Origin: an uncultured Lachnospiraceae bacterium
GTDB lineage: Bacteria > Bacillota > Clostridia > Lachnospirales > Lachnospiraceae
DNA: 58,400 bases
Reading direction: 5' to 3'
NCBI GenBank assembly: GCA_947644545.1
Contig: CANRZW010000023.1
Span: 1-58,400, forward strand
Shown here: piece by piece, positions 43,658 to 52,400 of the stretch
Position numbering within the stretch: the stretch's first letter is position 1
Layout: each line of letters begins with the position of its first letter
The notes under the pieces: generated by a model
Told to the model about the DNA's origin: nothing
Seen by the model: only the letters and a program-made list of their open reading frames with translations
Databases searched by the model: none
Made by a program: the position numbers and the translations under genes

Positions 43658-44290
43658 CTATATATGCGTCATCTGTCTTTTCTCAGCTCTATATAAATCT
43701 ATTTGTGTTTGTCTTATTAATTCCATTTCAAAATTTTCAATCCCTTGTAATATAATATTTGTTTCATTAATTGCTTCTTGTATATTTATTGGTATTTGCA
43801 CCATTGCCGAAGTATGCGCTATAGTACCTCTTGAAACACCATATGATGATAATGTGCCAACCCATACTGCATCTAATTCTGCTACTTCAACACCTAAATT
43901 TCCGAATATTTTCTTCAAATTCTCTTCCTTAATGCCATGATTACTTTTTAGCAAAATATTATTATAGTCGGCTGCAATCTTGTTTATTTTAGTAGAAATA
44001 CTATCATTAGTGTCAACTTTCTCATAGTTAGCCAGTAAACCAGCTATCGGCAATGTTACTTTTTTATCATTCTGCCAATTCCATAAACTCTCAGTTAAAA
44101 TAATTCTTGCAATCTCTTCAAAATAATATTCTATTTCTGCATGGCATAATACTTTATAACCTCTACACAAATCCATCTCACGTGCGCTTAACTCCATCAC
44201 ATCTTTATCTGTAAATGAAGCTACAAAATGTTTCTGTATATCTCTTACCCTGCTAATGAGTACACGATATTTTTTAGTCCTTTTGTACAT
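43658..44290 (-). CDS. HEPN-domain protein, probable RNase effector
   Basis: A 210-residue all-helical protein. The motif RGTIAH near residue 155 fits the R-x4-6-H catalytic signature of HEPN ribonucleases, within SYGVSRGTIAHTSAM. It resembles the RiboL-PSP/MAE_28990-type HEPN group, often called HEPN-domain proteins in defence islands. ATG 44290 is seven bases after AGGGGG; a GTG lies just before it. The gene follows the DUF262 gene by 11 bases, so the two form a two-gene unit, possibly a toxin with its sensor or partner. Activity is inferred from the motif. Confidence 0.75.
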   Translation of the reverse strand: MYKRTKKYRVLISRVRDIQKHFVASFTDKDVMELSAREMDLCRGYKVLCHAEIEYYFEEIARIILTESLWNWQNDKKVTLPIAGLLANYEKVDTNDSISTKINKIAADYNNILLKSNHGIKEENLKKIFGNLGVEVAELDAVWVGTLSSYGVSRGTIAHTSAMVQIPINIQEAINETNIILQGIENFEMELIRQTQIDLYRAEKRQMTHI

Positions 44291-44301
44291 CACAAATCCC
44301 C

Positions 44302-45441
44302 CTAAAATCGCTTGTTTAAATCTGGGATTATCTTATCAATCAACTCCTCAATCGTTCTAAACCTCTTCTCTACACGTTTCGTTTCTTTTGTAGTATTACT
44401 AATACTATCCATAAAAACGGAATCTGTTTCACAAATTTTACGAAAACCTTGTTCAAACTGCCCTTTATTGATATTATGTCGAATATTAGTGTCTGAAAAA
44501 TAGAATGTAAAGACTTCAAATAAAGCTCTGTTAAATCTGTTATTATAATCTCCATTCTCCCATTTACTAAACGCTTGTTTTTGTCCAAAAATGTCAAAAC
44601 AAAAATTAATGCTCTTTTCCAACTCAGTAAATTGCATTTTTATTTTGGTTTGTTCTTTTTCCCATATTTCGTTCATTCTTTTACACGTATCGTCTAAAAA
44701 CTCTCTCAAATTGCCATTATAATGTTCACGATTATATAGATAGCCATAATAACGCAAAGCCAGTTCTATATCTCGCATTCTTGAATCAGCCTTTATGTTT
44801 CTTAATAATCGCATCATTTCCTTACTCTCTGCTGTAGCATCATCCAAAAAATCTAAAAATTCTCCCGGATGCAACGCTTGCCTAAGCTCTTGTGGTGACA
44901 ATGGTTTACTACCCGTATTAAGGCGCAAGAAAACCGAATAAAGAAATTGCTCGCTAGGCCAATTTTTGATTACTATAGTTCTTATTGTCGCATTTTCAAA
45001 TGCTGTTAAAAATCTTTCATACTTTGAATTTTCTGTTAAATCTTGCATTGTCTTTCCATCTAATTCAGATAATACCTCCATTCTTTTCAAACGCAATTTA
45101 GTGAATTCTTCCTTTTTTGAGCAAAATTGTTTTATACTTAGCAGTCGCTGTTTTCCATCAATTACAACAAAGCTATTTTTCTTATCTTTCATCTCTGCCA
45201 AAATAATCGTCGGCACAGGCAATCCCAACATCAGAGATTCAATCAATCGACTTTTTTCTTCCTGTGTCCATGCATCCCTCCTTTGAAATTTAGGATTAAT
45301 GTCTATGTTACCTTTTTCTAGCTGATTTGCTATTGTCTCTGTAGTCCAATCCATTCCCCAAACCACCGCACTATTAAATAAATCAAATTCATTACTGTCT
45401 TCAATATAATCTTCCAATTCAAACTGCATATAGTTATCCAT
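44302..45441 (-). CDS. DUF262-domain protein (ParB/GmrSD-like N-terminal type)
   Basis: A 379-residue protein. The DUF262 core spans about residues 25-230: NPKFQRRDAWTQEEKSRLIESLMLGLPVP near the start and the nucleotide-site motif VIDGKQRLLSI near residue 95, followed by FLRLNTGSKPLSPQELRQAL. In GmrSD such domains are joined to a DUF1524 HNH nuclease; none is evident here. Instead a HEPN gene follows by 11 bases, which may be the effector. GGAGG is seven bases before ATG 45441. Confidence 0.85.
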   Translation of the reverse strand: MDNYMQFELEDYIEDSNEFDLFNSAVVWGMDWTTETIANQLEKGNIDINPKFQRRDAWTQEEKSRLIESLMLGLPVPTIILAEMKDKKNSFVVIDGKQRLLSIKQFCSKKEEFTKLRLKRMEVLSELDGKTMQDLTENSKYERFLTAFENATIRTIVIKNWPSEQFLYSVFLRLNTGSKPLSPQELRQALHPGEFLDFLDDATAESKEMMRLLRNIKADSRMRDIELALRYYGYLYNREHYNGNLREFLDDTCKRMNEIWEKEQTKIKMQFTELEKSINFCFDIFGQKQAFSKWENGDYNNRFNRALFEVFTFYFSDTNIRHNINKGQFEQGFRKICETDSVFMDSISNTTKETKRVEKRFRTIEELIDKIIPDLNKRF

Positions 45442-45476
45442 CAATGTTCCTCCACATTCGTAATTAATATGACTGT

Positions 45477-46910
45477 TTATATCAATCTATATCGCCTTAT
45501 TCTATTCGCCCCATAAGATTCAACCTTATCTTGTTCCTGCAATATCTGAAGTAATTGCCTCGCCCTACGTTCTTTTACATCTAAAAGGACACAAATATCT
45601 CTACAAGAGCATTCCGATTGTTCCGATAAGTATTGGAGCATCTTCTCTAACTGCTGTCCCGTCTTTATCGGCAATTTTTTATCGGCATTTTTTATCGGCA
45701 TTTTATTGTCGGCAATTTGTGCCGATAAATCATTGCCGATATTATCATGATTATAATTTAAATTTCTTAGTATCAGCCAAAACTCACTATTACTCGACCT
45801 AAACTCCGGTTTCATTTCTTCCGTATAATGTTCCTGAAATTCATAGGAATCCAAGATTTTCTTAAAACCGCTGCCTCGTCGATCCATATATTTCAAACGG
45901 TTAAATATATCGGCAATGATTGGGTTCCGTCTTCTGGACGATACATTTCTCAAATCTAAGTCCTGCACTTTGCGCCCATCCAACATACCTCCCGGAGAGT
46001 AAATCTCCATTCTGTCATCAAACATATCTATATGAACTTCACTCCCCAATTCCAGATAGTCCCTATGAATCAGCGCGTTTACGATTCCTTCAAGCACAGC
46101 CGTATCCGGATAATCCGGCATCTCAATCCTTCCGTTTCCTGTCTTTCTCCATGCTTTCTTCGTATTTCTGGAAACAAAACTCATGCTGTCCTGCAAAAGA
46201 TTTACCAGACCGCCACTGTATTCTTCATCATCGATAGCATCTATCAAGCCTGACGCCTTGTCCAACCCATTCCACCGTGTACAAAAAACTCTCGAATGAC
46301 GAACGGGAGACTCATCCGCCAGCAATGCCCCTGCATTTGTAAGATTCCCCTCTTCGTCTATAATTCCCCAAGATTCATAATCGCTATCCTCAAAATCTTT
46401 CCCTGTATTATGCTTACATACAGAACGTAATTTTGTAAACGCCATGTTCTTGAACTTATAATTTGAAACCAGACTGTCATAAGTACGATTTGTTCCCTGA
46501 AGAACCAATCGCTTGAGCGTAATGTTATCCGCCGGAACGCTTTCATTTCCCAAACGAATATATGCCGTCATATTCCCTTCGCCCACATAATAATATGGTG
46601 TTTCTTTACCTGCATACACATCAAGAAGGAGCAATTTCTTATTGTCCTCCACATGAAATCGCAAATTCACTTTGGGAATAGAATCAATTTTCGTTTTGAT
46701 TGTCTCGCTTATAAACTCCGCATCGGATTCCGCATTCTCTAATCCGACAACCTCGTCATCATTCGTAATGCCCCAAACTAAAGTGCCGCCAAAACTATTT
46801 GCAAACGCACTGACGCTTTTCAGCCAACTCTTTACCTGTCTTCTTTCCACGCTGCGCTTCTTATCATATTCGGTTGCTTCTCCAATTAATATCTTTGGAT
46901 CAATCCACAT
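45477..46910 (-). CDS. AlbA_2/Schlafen-type ATP-binding protein with winged helix
   Basis: A 477-residue protein. The AlbA_2 (Schlafen-like) domain is at about residues 8-135 (SVSAFANSFGGTLVWGITND). An ATP-binding GHKL-like domain follows at about 250-370 (EGIVNALIHRDYLELG and the RRGSGFKKI turn). A short Lys/Asn/Ile linker and a C-terminal winged helix (SCRDICVLLDVKERRARQLLQIL) end it. These proteins are often called ATP-binding or transcriptional regulators; many lie in defence islands. GGGAGG precedes ATG 46910. Linker DNA contains repeated TTTATCGGCA units at about 45665-45735. Confidence 0.85.
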   Translation of the reverse strand: MWIDPKILIGEATEYDKKRSVERRQVKSWLKSVSAFANSFGGTLVWGITNDDEVVGLENAESDAEFISETIKTKIDSIPKVNLRFHVEDNKKLLLLDVYAGKETPYYYVGEGNMTAYIRLGNESVPADNITLKRLVLQGTNRTYDSLVSNYKFKNMAFTKLRSVCKHNTGKDFEDSDYESWGIIDEEGNLTNAGALLADESPVRHSRVFCTRWNGLDKASGLIDAIDDEEYSGGLVNLLQDSMSFVSRNTKKAWRKTGNGRIEMPDYPDTAVLEGIVNALIHRDYLELGSEVHIDMFDDRMEIYSPGGMLDGRKVQDLDLRNVSSRRRNPIIADIFNRLKYMDRRGSGFKKILDSYEFQEHYTEEMKPEFRSSNSEFWLILRNLNYNHDNIGNDLSAQIADNKMPIKNADKKLPIKTGQQLEKMLQYLSEQSECSCRDICVLLDVKERRARQLLQILQEQDKVESYGANRIRRYRLI

Positions 46911-46945
46911 CAGCTTATTACCTCCCTAACAGATAAACATAAGGT

Positions 46946-47455
46946 TTATCTGCGCACTCTAAATCCATACTCTTTTTTCAATCTCTCAAAAATCTCAAAA
47001 GCTACCGGACATATTTCTATCGTATCTAATATACTCAGCAAACTTGATAATCTTTCCGGCTGGTCAGTGTATGGATATTTTTTGCAACTATCCGGTTTAC
47101 AGTCTCCCAATTTACAACTTCCGTCTTCCTGTAAAAAATCACATGGTTTATGCTTGGTCTGATAGTTCATGCCATACTCTTCTTTTTCCAAGTAAGCATC
47201 AATAAACTGTTCGGGTGTTATTCCCAAGTATTGTGCATCACTGTCAATATCTTCTGCTGGAATACTTCCTTTATACATCTTGCAACAGTTTCTGCATTTG
47301 CTGCAATCATAATCTGCAAAGAATTCTTTATGTAAACGTAAAAATTGCCTGTCTAACTCTTTCTCATCTGCATGACATTTTAAGAAAGTGCGAAACTTAA
47401 AATTTTCGTTCTCCTTTTTCTTGGCTTCTGCTCTTACTTTATCTGGTGATATCAT
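46946..47455 (-). CDS. YkgJ-family cysteine cluster protein
   Basis: A 169-residue protein with the YkgJ metal-binding pattern: CSKCRNCCKMYKGSIP near residue 52, then CDFLQEDGSCKLGDCKPDSC and KKYPY near residues 109-132. The eight or so cysteines suggest zinc or an iron-sulfur cluster. The biochemical role is unknown. Its ATG 47455 follows an AAGGAA site. It sits between the AlbA_2 gene and the ydbC-like gene and is probably element cargo. Confidence 0.85.
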   Translation of the reverse strand: MISPDKVRAEAKKKENENFKFRTFLKCHADEKELDRQFLRLHKEFFADYDCSKCRNCCKMYKGSIPAEDIDSDAQYLGITPEQFIDAYLEKEEYGMNYQTKHKPCDFLQEDGSCKLGDCKPDSCKKYPYTDQPERLSSLLSILDTIEICPVAFEIFERLKKEYGFRVRR

Positions 47456-47687
47456 ATATAGTCATTCCTTCCGTATATATCTATATGGGTGTACTAACAT
47501 ATTTTGGTGATTTTTTACGTGAGACAGCATAAATATACCGAAAACCTAAACATTCTACATGTATATTTACCTCTGTCAAAATTATTACATGGTTCTTTGA
47601 TATAGCCGTTTCCGCATGAATAGGATGGAAAATACCAAAGATTTGTTAGTCCACCCTATCTATATTTTCAAATTTTCCTCTCCCGAT

Positions 47688-47912
47688 TTATTCTTCCACT
47701 ATTTTCGCTAAAATTTTATATAATGCCTCTGCCTCCTCTGCTGTTAATGTAATCCCTTTTCCCATCTTTTCATGATTCGGTGCCCAATCTCTTATATCAT
47801 ACTTTGGCGCTGCACCATTCCATGAAATAAGGTTTACTTCTTTTGTCCAACCTTTTGCACTTTCTGAAAGTGTGCCTAATTCTTCTTGAATTTCAAATTT
47901 GACTTCAGACAT
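47688..47912 (-). CDS. YdbC-like PC4-type nucleic acid-binding protein
   Basis: A 74-residue protein with the YdbC pattern KEVNLISWNGAAPKYDIRDW followed by KMGKGITLT and the C-terminal AEALYKILAKIVEE helix. YdbC proteins are PC4-like dimers that bind single-stranded DNA. The ATG at 47912 lies six bases after AGGAGGAG, and the recombinase stop is at 47914-47916, so the two genes are translationally linked. A role in the recombinase system is possible but unproven; YdbC genes are common on Clostridial mobile elements. Confidence 0.85.
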   Translation of the reverse strand: MSEVKFEIQEELGTLSESAKGWTKEVNLISWNGAAPKYDIRDWAPNHEKMGKGITLTAEEAEALYKILAKIVEE

Positions 47913-47913
47913 T

Positions 47914-48522
47914 TCATTCTCCTCCTGCATTCAAATGTTCTTTAATAAACAAACTAACAGTTGCTCGATTTACTTTAAATATTCTTGCTATCTCCGATAT
48001 TGCAACGCCCTGTTCCCTCAAATCTCTTATTGTCTGTTCTTTGCCCGACAGTTTCACATGACTTGATTTGCTTCCTTTTGGACGTCCAAGCACCACGCCT
48101 TCCGCTTTTTTCCTTGCCAATGCCTCTTTTGTTCGTTGGCTTATCAGATTTCTTTCTATTTCCGCAGATAAACCAAAAGCAAAAGCCAATACTTTGCTTT
48201 CTATATCATCCCCCAATCTGTAATGATCTTTTATTGTCCACACTTTGCAACCTTTATTCATGCATACATTCAATATCTCCATTATCATGAACAAATTTCT
48301 TCCAAGTCTGGATAACTCAGAACATACAATGACATCATCTGCCGCTACCTTATTCAACAGTTTTCCCAACTCTCTCTTATCGTAATTTTTCGTTCCGCTA
48401 ATCGTTTCTTCAATCCACCCTCCGATTTCAAATCCATTCTCTTCTGCAAATCTTGTTATTTCGAATCTCTGATTCTCCACTGTCTGCTTGTCACTGCTCA
48501 CACGTATGTACCCATAATACAT
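47914..48522 (-). CDS. Small serine recombinase (resolvase/invertase), candidate TRD invertase
   Basis: A 202-residue serine recombinase. The catalytic serine is in YGYIRVSSDKQ (residue 9 or 10), the active-site arginines are in SELSRLGRNLF near residue 66, and the C-terminal helix-turn-helix is GVAISEIARIFKVNRATVSLFIKE. This is Hin/Gin/Tn3-resolvase size, not a large serine integrase. AGGAGG lies nine bases before ATG 48522. Its start is 44 bases from the outer 25-bp inverted repeat of the methylase switch, so DNA inversion there is its likely job. It could also resolve cointegrates of the element. Confidence 0.88.
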   Translation of the reverse strand: MYYGYIRVSSDKQTVENQRFEITRFAEENGFEIGGWIEETISGTKNYDKRELGKLLNKVAADDVIVCSELSRLGRNLFMIMEILNVCMNKGCKVWTIKDHYRLGDDIESKVLAFAFGLSAEIERNLISQRTKEALARKKAEGVVLGRPKGSKSSHVKLSGKEQTIRDLREQGVAISEIARIFKVNRATVSLFIKEHLNAGGE

Positions 48523-48565
48523 TATGAAACGCCTCCTTAAAATAATTCTTATGTTGAATATATTG

Positions 48566-48590
48566 GAGCGTTTTTGTTCAGCAGGCAAGT
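48566..48590 (+). repeat. Outer 25-bp inverted repeat, left copy
   Basis: Starts GAGCGTTTTTGTTCAG and is the exact reverse complement of 50340-50364. It codes SVFVQQAS in both the expressed and silent gene ends. Length and position beside the recombinase gene fit a serine invertase crossover site. Confidence 0.88.
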
Positions 48591-48788
48591 AATTGTATCC
48601 CATTTCAAAACAGTGAAAGTTGGATTATTCTTTCGCCGTTGGAGCAATCAATCAAGAAAAAAATCAATTCCATCGGAACACCATTAAGTGAATGGGACAT
48701 ACAAATAAACTATGGTATCAAAACAGGTTTAAATGAGGCTTTTATTATCTCTGGAACAAAGAAGGATGAGCTAATCGCTGAAGACCCC

Positions 48789-48866
48789 AAATCTGCTGAA
48801 ATTATTCGACCGATTTTACGTGGCAGGGACATAAAACGGTACGAATATACGTTTGCAGATTTGTGG
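48789..48866 (+). repeat. Inner 78-bp inverted repeat, left copy
   Basis: All 78 bases are the exact reverse complement of 50064-50141. It encodes KSAEIIRPILRGRDIKRYEY and a few more residues. Such length and lack of synonymous change suggest recent exchange between the copies. Confidence 0.9.
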
Positions 48867-49057
48867 TTGATTGCCACATTTCCCAGTCGTAAGTATGATA
48901 TTGATGACTATCCTGCTATCAAAAATTATTTACTCACATATGGTATGGAACGACTTGAACAAACTGGTAAAACTTATAATATTAATGGTCAAGCAGTTAA
49001 AGCACGTAAAAAGACGAGCAATAAATGGTTTGAAACACAGGATAGCATAAAATATTG

Positions 49058-49084
49058 GGACGATTTTTCTAAGCAGAAAATCGT
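49058..49084 (+). repeat. Inner 27-bp inverted repeat, left copy
   Basis: Exact reverse complement of 49876-49902; after one mismatch a further five bases match. It encodes DDFSKQKIV in both gene ends and separates two parts of the specificity region. Confidence 0.85.
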
Positions 49085-49493
49085 CTGGGGCGAAATCTCC
49101 GATAAACCTAAATTTGCAATTGATACAGATGGTCAATTTGTTCCTGAAGCAACTACATTTCTTATGGTTGGACACCATTTGAAATATTTATTATGTTTTT
49201 TGAACTCAACGTTATCTGAATATTTTTTTGCAAAATACGGAACAACAACTGGTATGGGAACCCTCAGATGGAAAAAATATCTAATAGAATTGCTCCCTAT
49301 ACCAAAAGTTGCTTCAAATCAAGAACAACAAGTTATTGAATTATTGGACAAATTGCTTGCAGCTGACACAGAGGAAAAAAATATCCTTATATACAAAATC
49401 AATCAAGCAATTTATAACCTATTTAGTTTGTCTGAGGACGAAGTGGCATTTATTGAAGCTGCTGTTGAGCATGGTGCACATTAATAATCGGTA

Positions 49494-52400
49494 TTATTGT
49501 GATAAAATATAATTAATTTCAGTGTCGGATAGTCCATATAAGTCAAACACCAAAGCATCAAGTTCATGCTCTATTTCCAAAGCAGCATTATTATCAGCTT
49601 TTTGCTGAAGTAGTGTTTCCACCAAACCGATAAATGTTTTTTGTTGTTCTTCTGAAATTTGAGGTACTGGAAGCTTTTCTACAAACATTGGCTTATATTC
49701 AAAGTATCCACCGTTCCTTGTTACGCCTAACTGCCTTATGTACCAATCACCCAATTTTGAATTAAGAACAGCCAAAATATATTTGTTACCAGGGACAATC
49801 ATGGGAGATGGTGCATTTACAAACATTCCTTCATCGGCTAGAGCAAATTGTGAAGACAGACATAAGTTTCCCCAAACGATTTTCTGCTTAGAAAAATCGT
49901 CCATATAAACACAGTTTCTTAGGTTATATGGGGTATCACCTTTATCAGCTCTATTAGCCAGTTTTTCATAATATTGGTCTAAATGCTGTTTGATGGCGGG
50001 ATAGTCATCAATATTTATAGGTGGGACATTTTGGGACTTAATGCCATTATGTGTGGCGATTACCCACAAATCTGCAAACGTATATTCGTACCGTTTTATG
50101 TCCCTGCCACGTAAAATCGGTCGAATAATTTCAGCAGATTTAGGATCTTCGGCAATTAATTCATCTTTTTTAGTGCCGGATATAATAAAGGCTTCATTAA
50201 ATCCGGTAAGAATACCACGGTAAATATTGATATCCCAATCTTTTAGGGGTGTTCCAATACTGTCAATTTTTGCCTTTATATTAATTTCTATCGGACTTAG
50301 AATTGTCCAGCTGCTATCTGTCTCATAGCTTGTAATTGAACTTGCCTGCTGAACAAAAACGCTCAAATTATTTCTACATTCTTTATCAACAATACAGGCT
50401 TTTGTCCCGCCTTTGTTTGCTGTCTTCTCAAAAATCAAAATATTAACATCTACCGTTGCCGTTTCAAAAATTTTCTGTCCTGCGAAGTCAATCAACACGG
50501 TCGGATTTGTATTAACTGCAAAATAATTACGCAAGCTTTTTCCATATCCCGCACGCATCCATTTATTGCTTGTAATAAATGCCAAAAATCCGCCTTTCTT
50601 TAAAAGTCTGTTTCCCTTTTCGTAAAAAAGGCAGTAAATGTCTCCCGTTTTAACAAACGTTTCATAACCCATTGCCTGATACAAGTCTCCCAGTTTTTCA
50701 TCTCCATGCTCCGAAACAGACTTCTGAAGCTGAATGTATGGCGGGTTTCCGATTACAATATCAAATCCACCATTCTCCCTAAATACTCGCGGAAAATACA
50801 GCTGCCATAATATAAACGGTTTTGATGACTCATTTTTTGTTTCATAATATGCATCTGTTAATTCATTGTTTCCCTGTATCTGTTCCAATATTATGTCATC
50901 ATATATTTTCTGTATATCCGCTTTGATTTCCTCTTTATCATTATGCTCTTTTGTAAAAAACAGTTTATCCTGTAACTCAATCAGCTTTAAGATCATGCCA
51001 TCCACGCCCTGTTGAAACACTGTCTGCTGGCTGTTTTCAGAAACATTATTTAGCAACACGCTTTCTGTTATCAGCTTGTTCCCCTTGAACTCATCAATCA
51101 AACTGTTCCCACAAATAATATTGCACTCCAGGTTCGGCAACTGTCTCGGCTTTGAATGTGCATCAAAATCGCCATTTCCGGCATCCTCTGCAATCTCATC
51201 ATCAATAACAATAGACAGCCACAATCTCAACTTTGCAATATCCACTGCACTTGGCTCTATGTCACATGCAAATATACAATTTTTGATTGTATTGACCTTC
51301 AAATCATAAGGTTTGCGCTCATACGCATAGAACGACTTTTTCTGAAACCCATTCATTTCTATCGCAAGATATTCTGTAAGCACCTGACGCGCTTTCACAA
51401 TTTCGTTGAGCATTCCAAGCGGAAACGCACCTGAACCCACCGCCAAATCTGCCACCTTTACATTTGCCAGCAACTCATCCAACTCTTTTAATCTATTGAC
51501 ATCATTTTTAAAGCTAAGGATTTCTTCTGAAATCAATAACTCCCTATTCTTATCAAACTCATAATGCTGCTTTCCGTTATCATCAATCACTTTCAATGTT
51601 TTTATGGTGTCTTCATCTCTAAGATATTCTCCATAAAGTATAAAATCACGAATAGCTGATTCGGAGATACCCGTTTTGCTCACCAAATGGTGAATGAGCG
51701 TTTCCTGACACATATAATGCACAATTTCACGCGGCGTATAAAAAGCGCCTTTGGATTTTCTGTCTTTTACATCCAGAAGATTTTCAAATACCTTGCCCAA
51801 CATCTCCGGATCAATCGCCACTTCACGTTCCATTGGCTCATCTTCATTCATAGTAAAATTGTATCTGTCAAAAATATCTAAGATACCATCTGCATCCCTG
51901 CCCTTTTCTGCTTTATTAGAGAAAATGCTGTTCGGAATATTAAAATGATTGTTTTCCCACTCATAGTTATCCAACTGTTCAAACAATCCGCCGTTCAAAA
52001 AGGGAATACGCCGATGTAATGCCGGATAAAATCCATTTTCTCCACGATTCCGATTTAAGCCAGTATAAAACAATGGCTCCAGATAATCATCAAAATAATT
52101 CTTTCCTGCTGATGCACACCCTTCAAAAATCTTACGCATGAAATCCTTTGGTCCAGTTCCCCATGGTTTTCCTTTTACAATTCCCGCAAGAAATTCCTCA
52201 TCCTCGTCTGATAATTGCTTTAATCTGTCAAAAACAATCCTATATGTGCCATCTGACTGCTGTGCATATACAGAACCTACAATATCTCTGGATTTCTGAC
52301 CCCTTGCAAAAAATGCATTCTTATACTCTTTTTCTGTCATAATGACAGGAATCGCATCTACTCCAAGCCAGCCCTTCTTTTGAATAAAATATAAAAATAC

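Larger units (their letters stand above)
48566..49484 (+). pseudogene. Silent alternative 3' end of the methylase gene (TRD cassette)
   Basis: An open frame of about 305 codons with no start codon of its own at the homologous point, no ribosome site and no promoter. It begins at the 25-bp repeat (SVFVQQAS) and ends at TAA 49482-49484. Residues up to GRDIKRYEYTFADLW match the methylase closely; after that it diverges (for example ERLEQTGKTYNINGQAV and KYGTTTGMGTLRWKKYL), as expected for a different target recognition domain. It retains an intact frame, unlike a decaying copy, so it is best seen as a stored cassette that becomes expressed by inversion. Confidence 0.82.
48566..50364. other. Putative invertible DNA segment of the methylase specificity switch
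   Basis: A 1.8-kb stretch bounded by a perfect 25-bp inverted repeat and holding, tail to tail, the expressed 3' end of the methylase gene (minus strand) and an alternative 3' end (plus strand). Both are in frame with the repeat, so inversion at it would replace residues from about 921 onwards. Inner repeats of 78 and 27 bp allow exchange of smaller parts. The recombinase gene lies just outside. Confidence 0.8.

Noticed and set aside
45660..45740. CRISPR array
   Set aside because: The repeats are about 8-10 bases, lie inside a coding region and have no regular spacers. No CRISPR array or cas gene was seen elsewhere in the window.
47914..48522. Integrase of the large element
   Set aside because: It is a small serine recombinase of invertase/resolvase size, without the long C-terminal region of integrases, and it is far from the tuf attachment site; the element's integrase is expected outside the window.
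48639..49484. An independent short methylase or specificity gene on the plus strand
   Set aside because: The TTG at 48639 has no ribosome site, and the frame and homology extend upstream to the inverted repeat at 48566; it is a headless alternative 3' end, not a separate gene.
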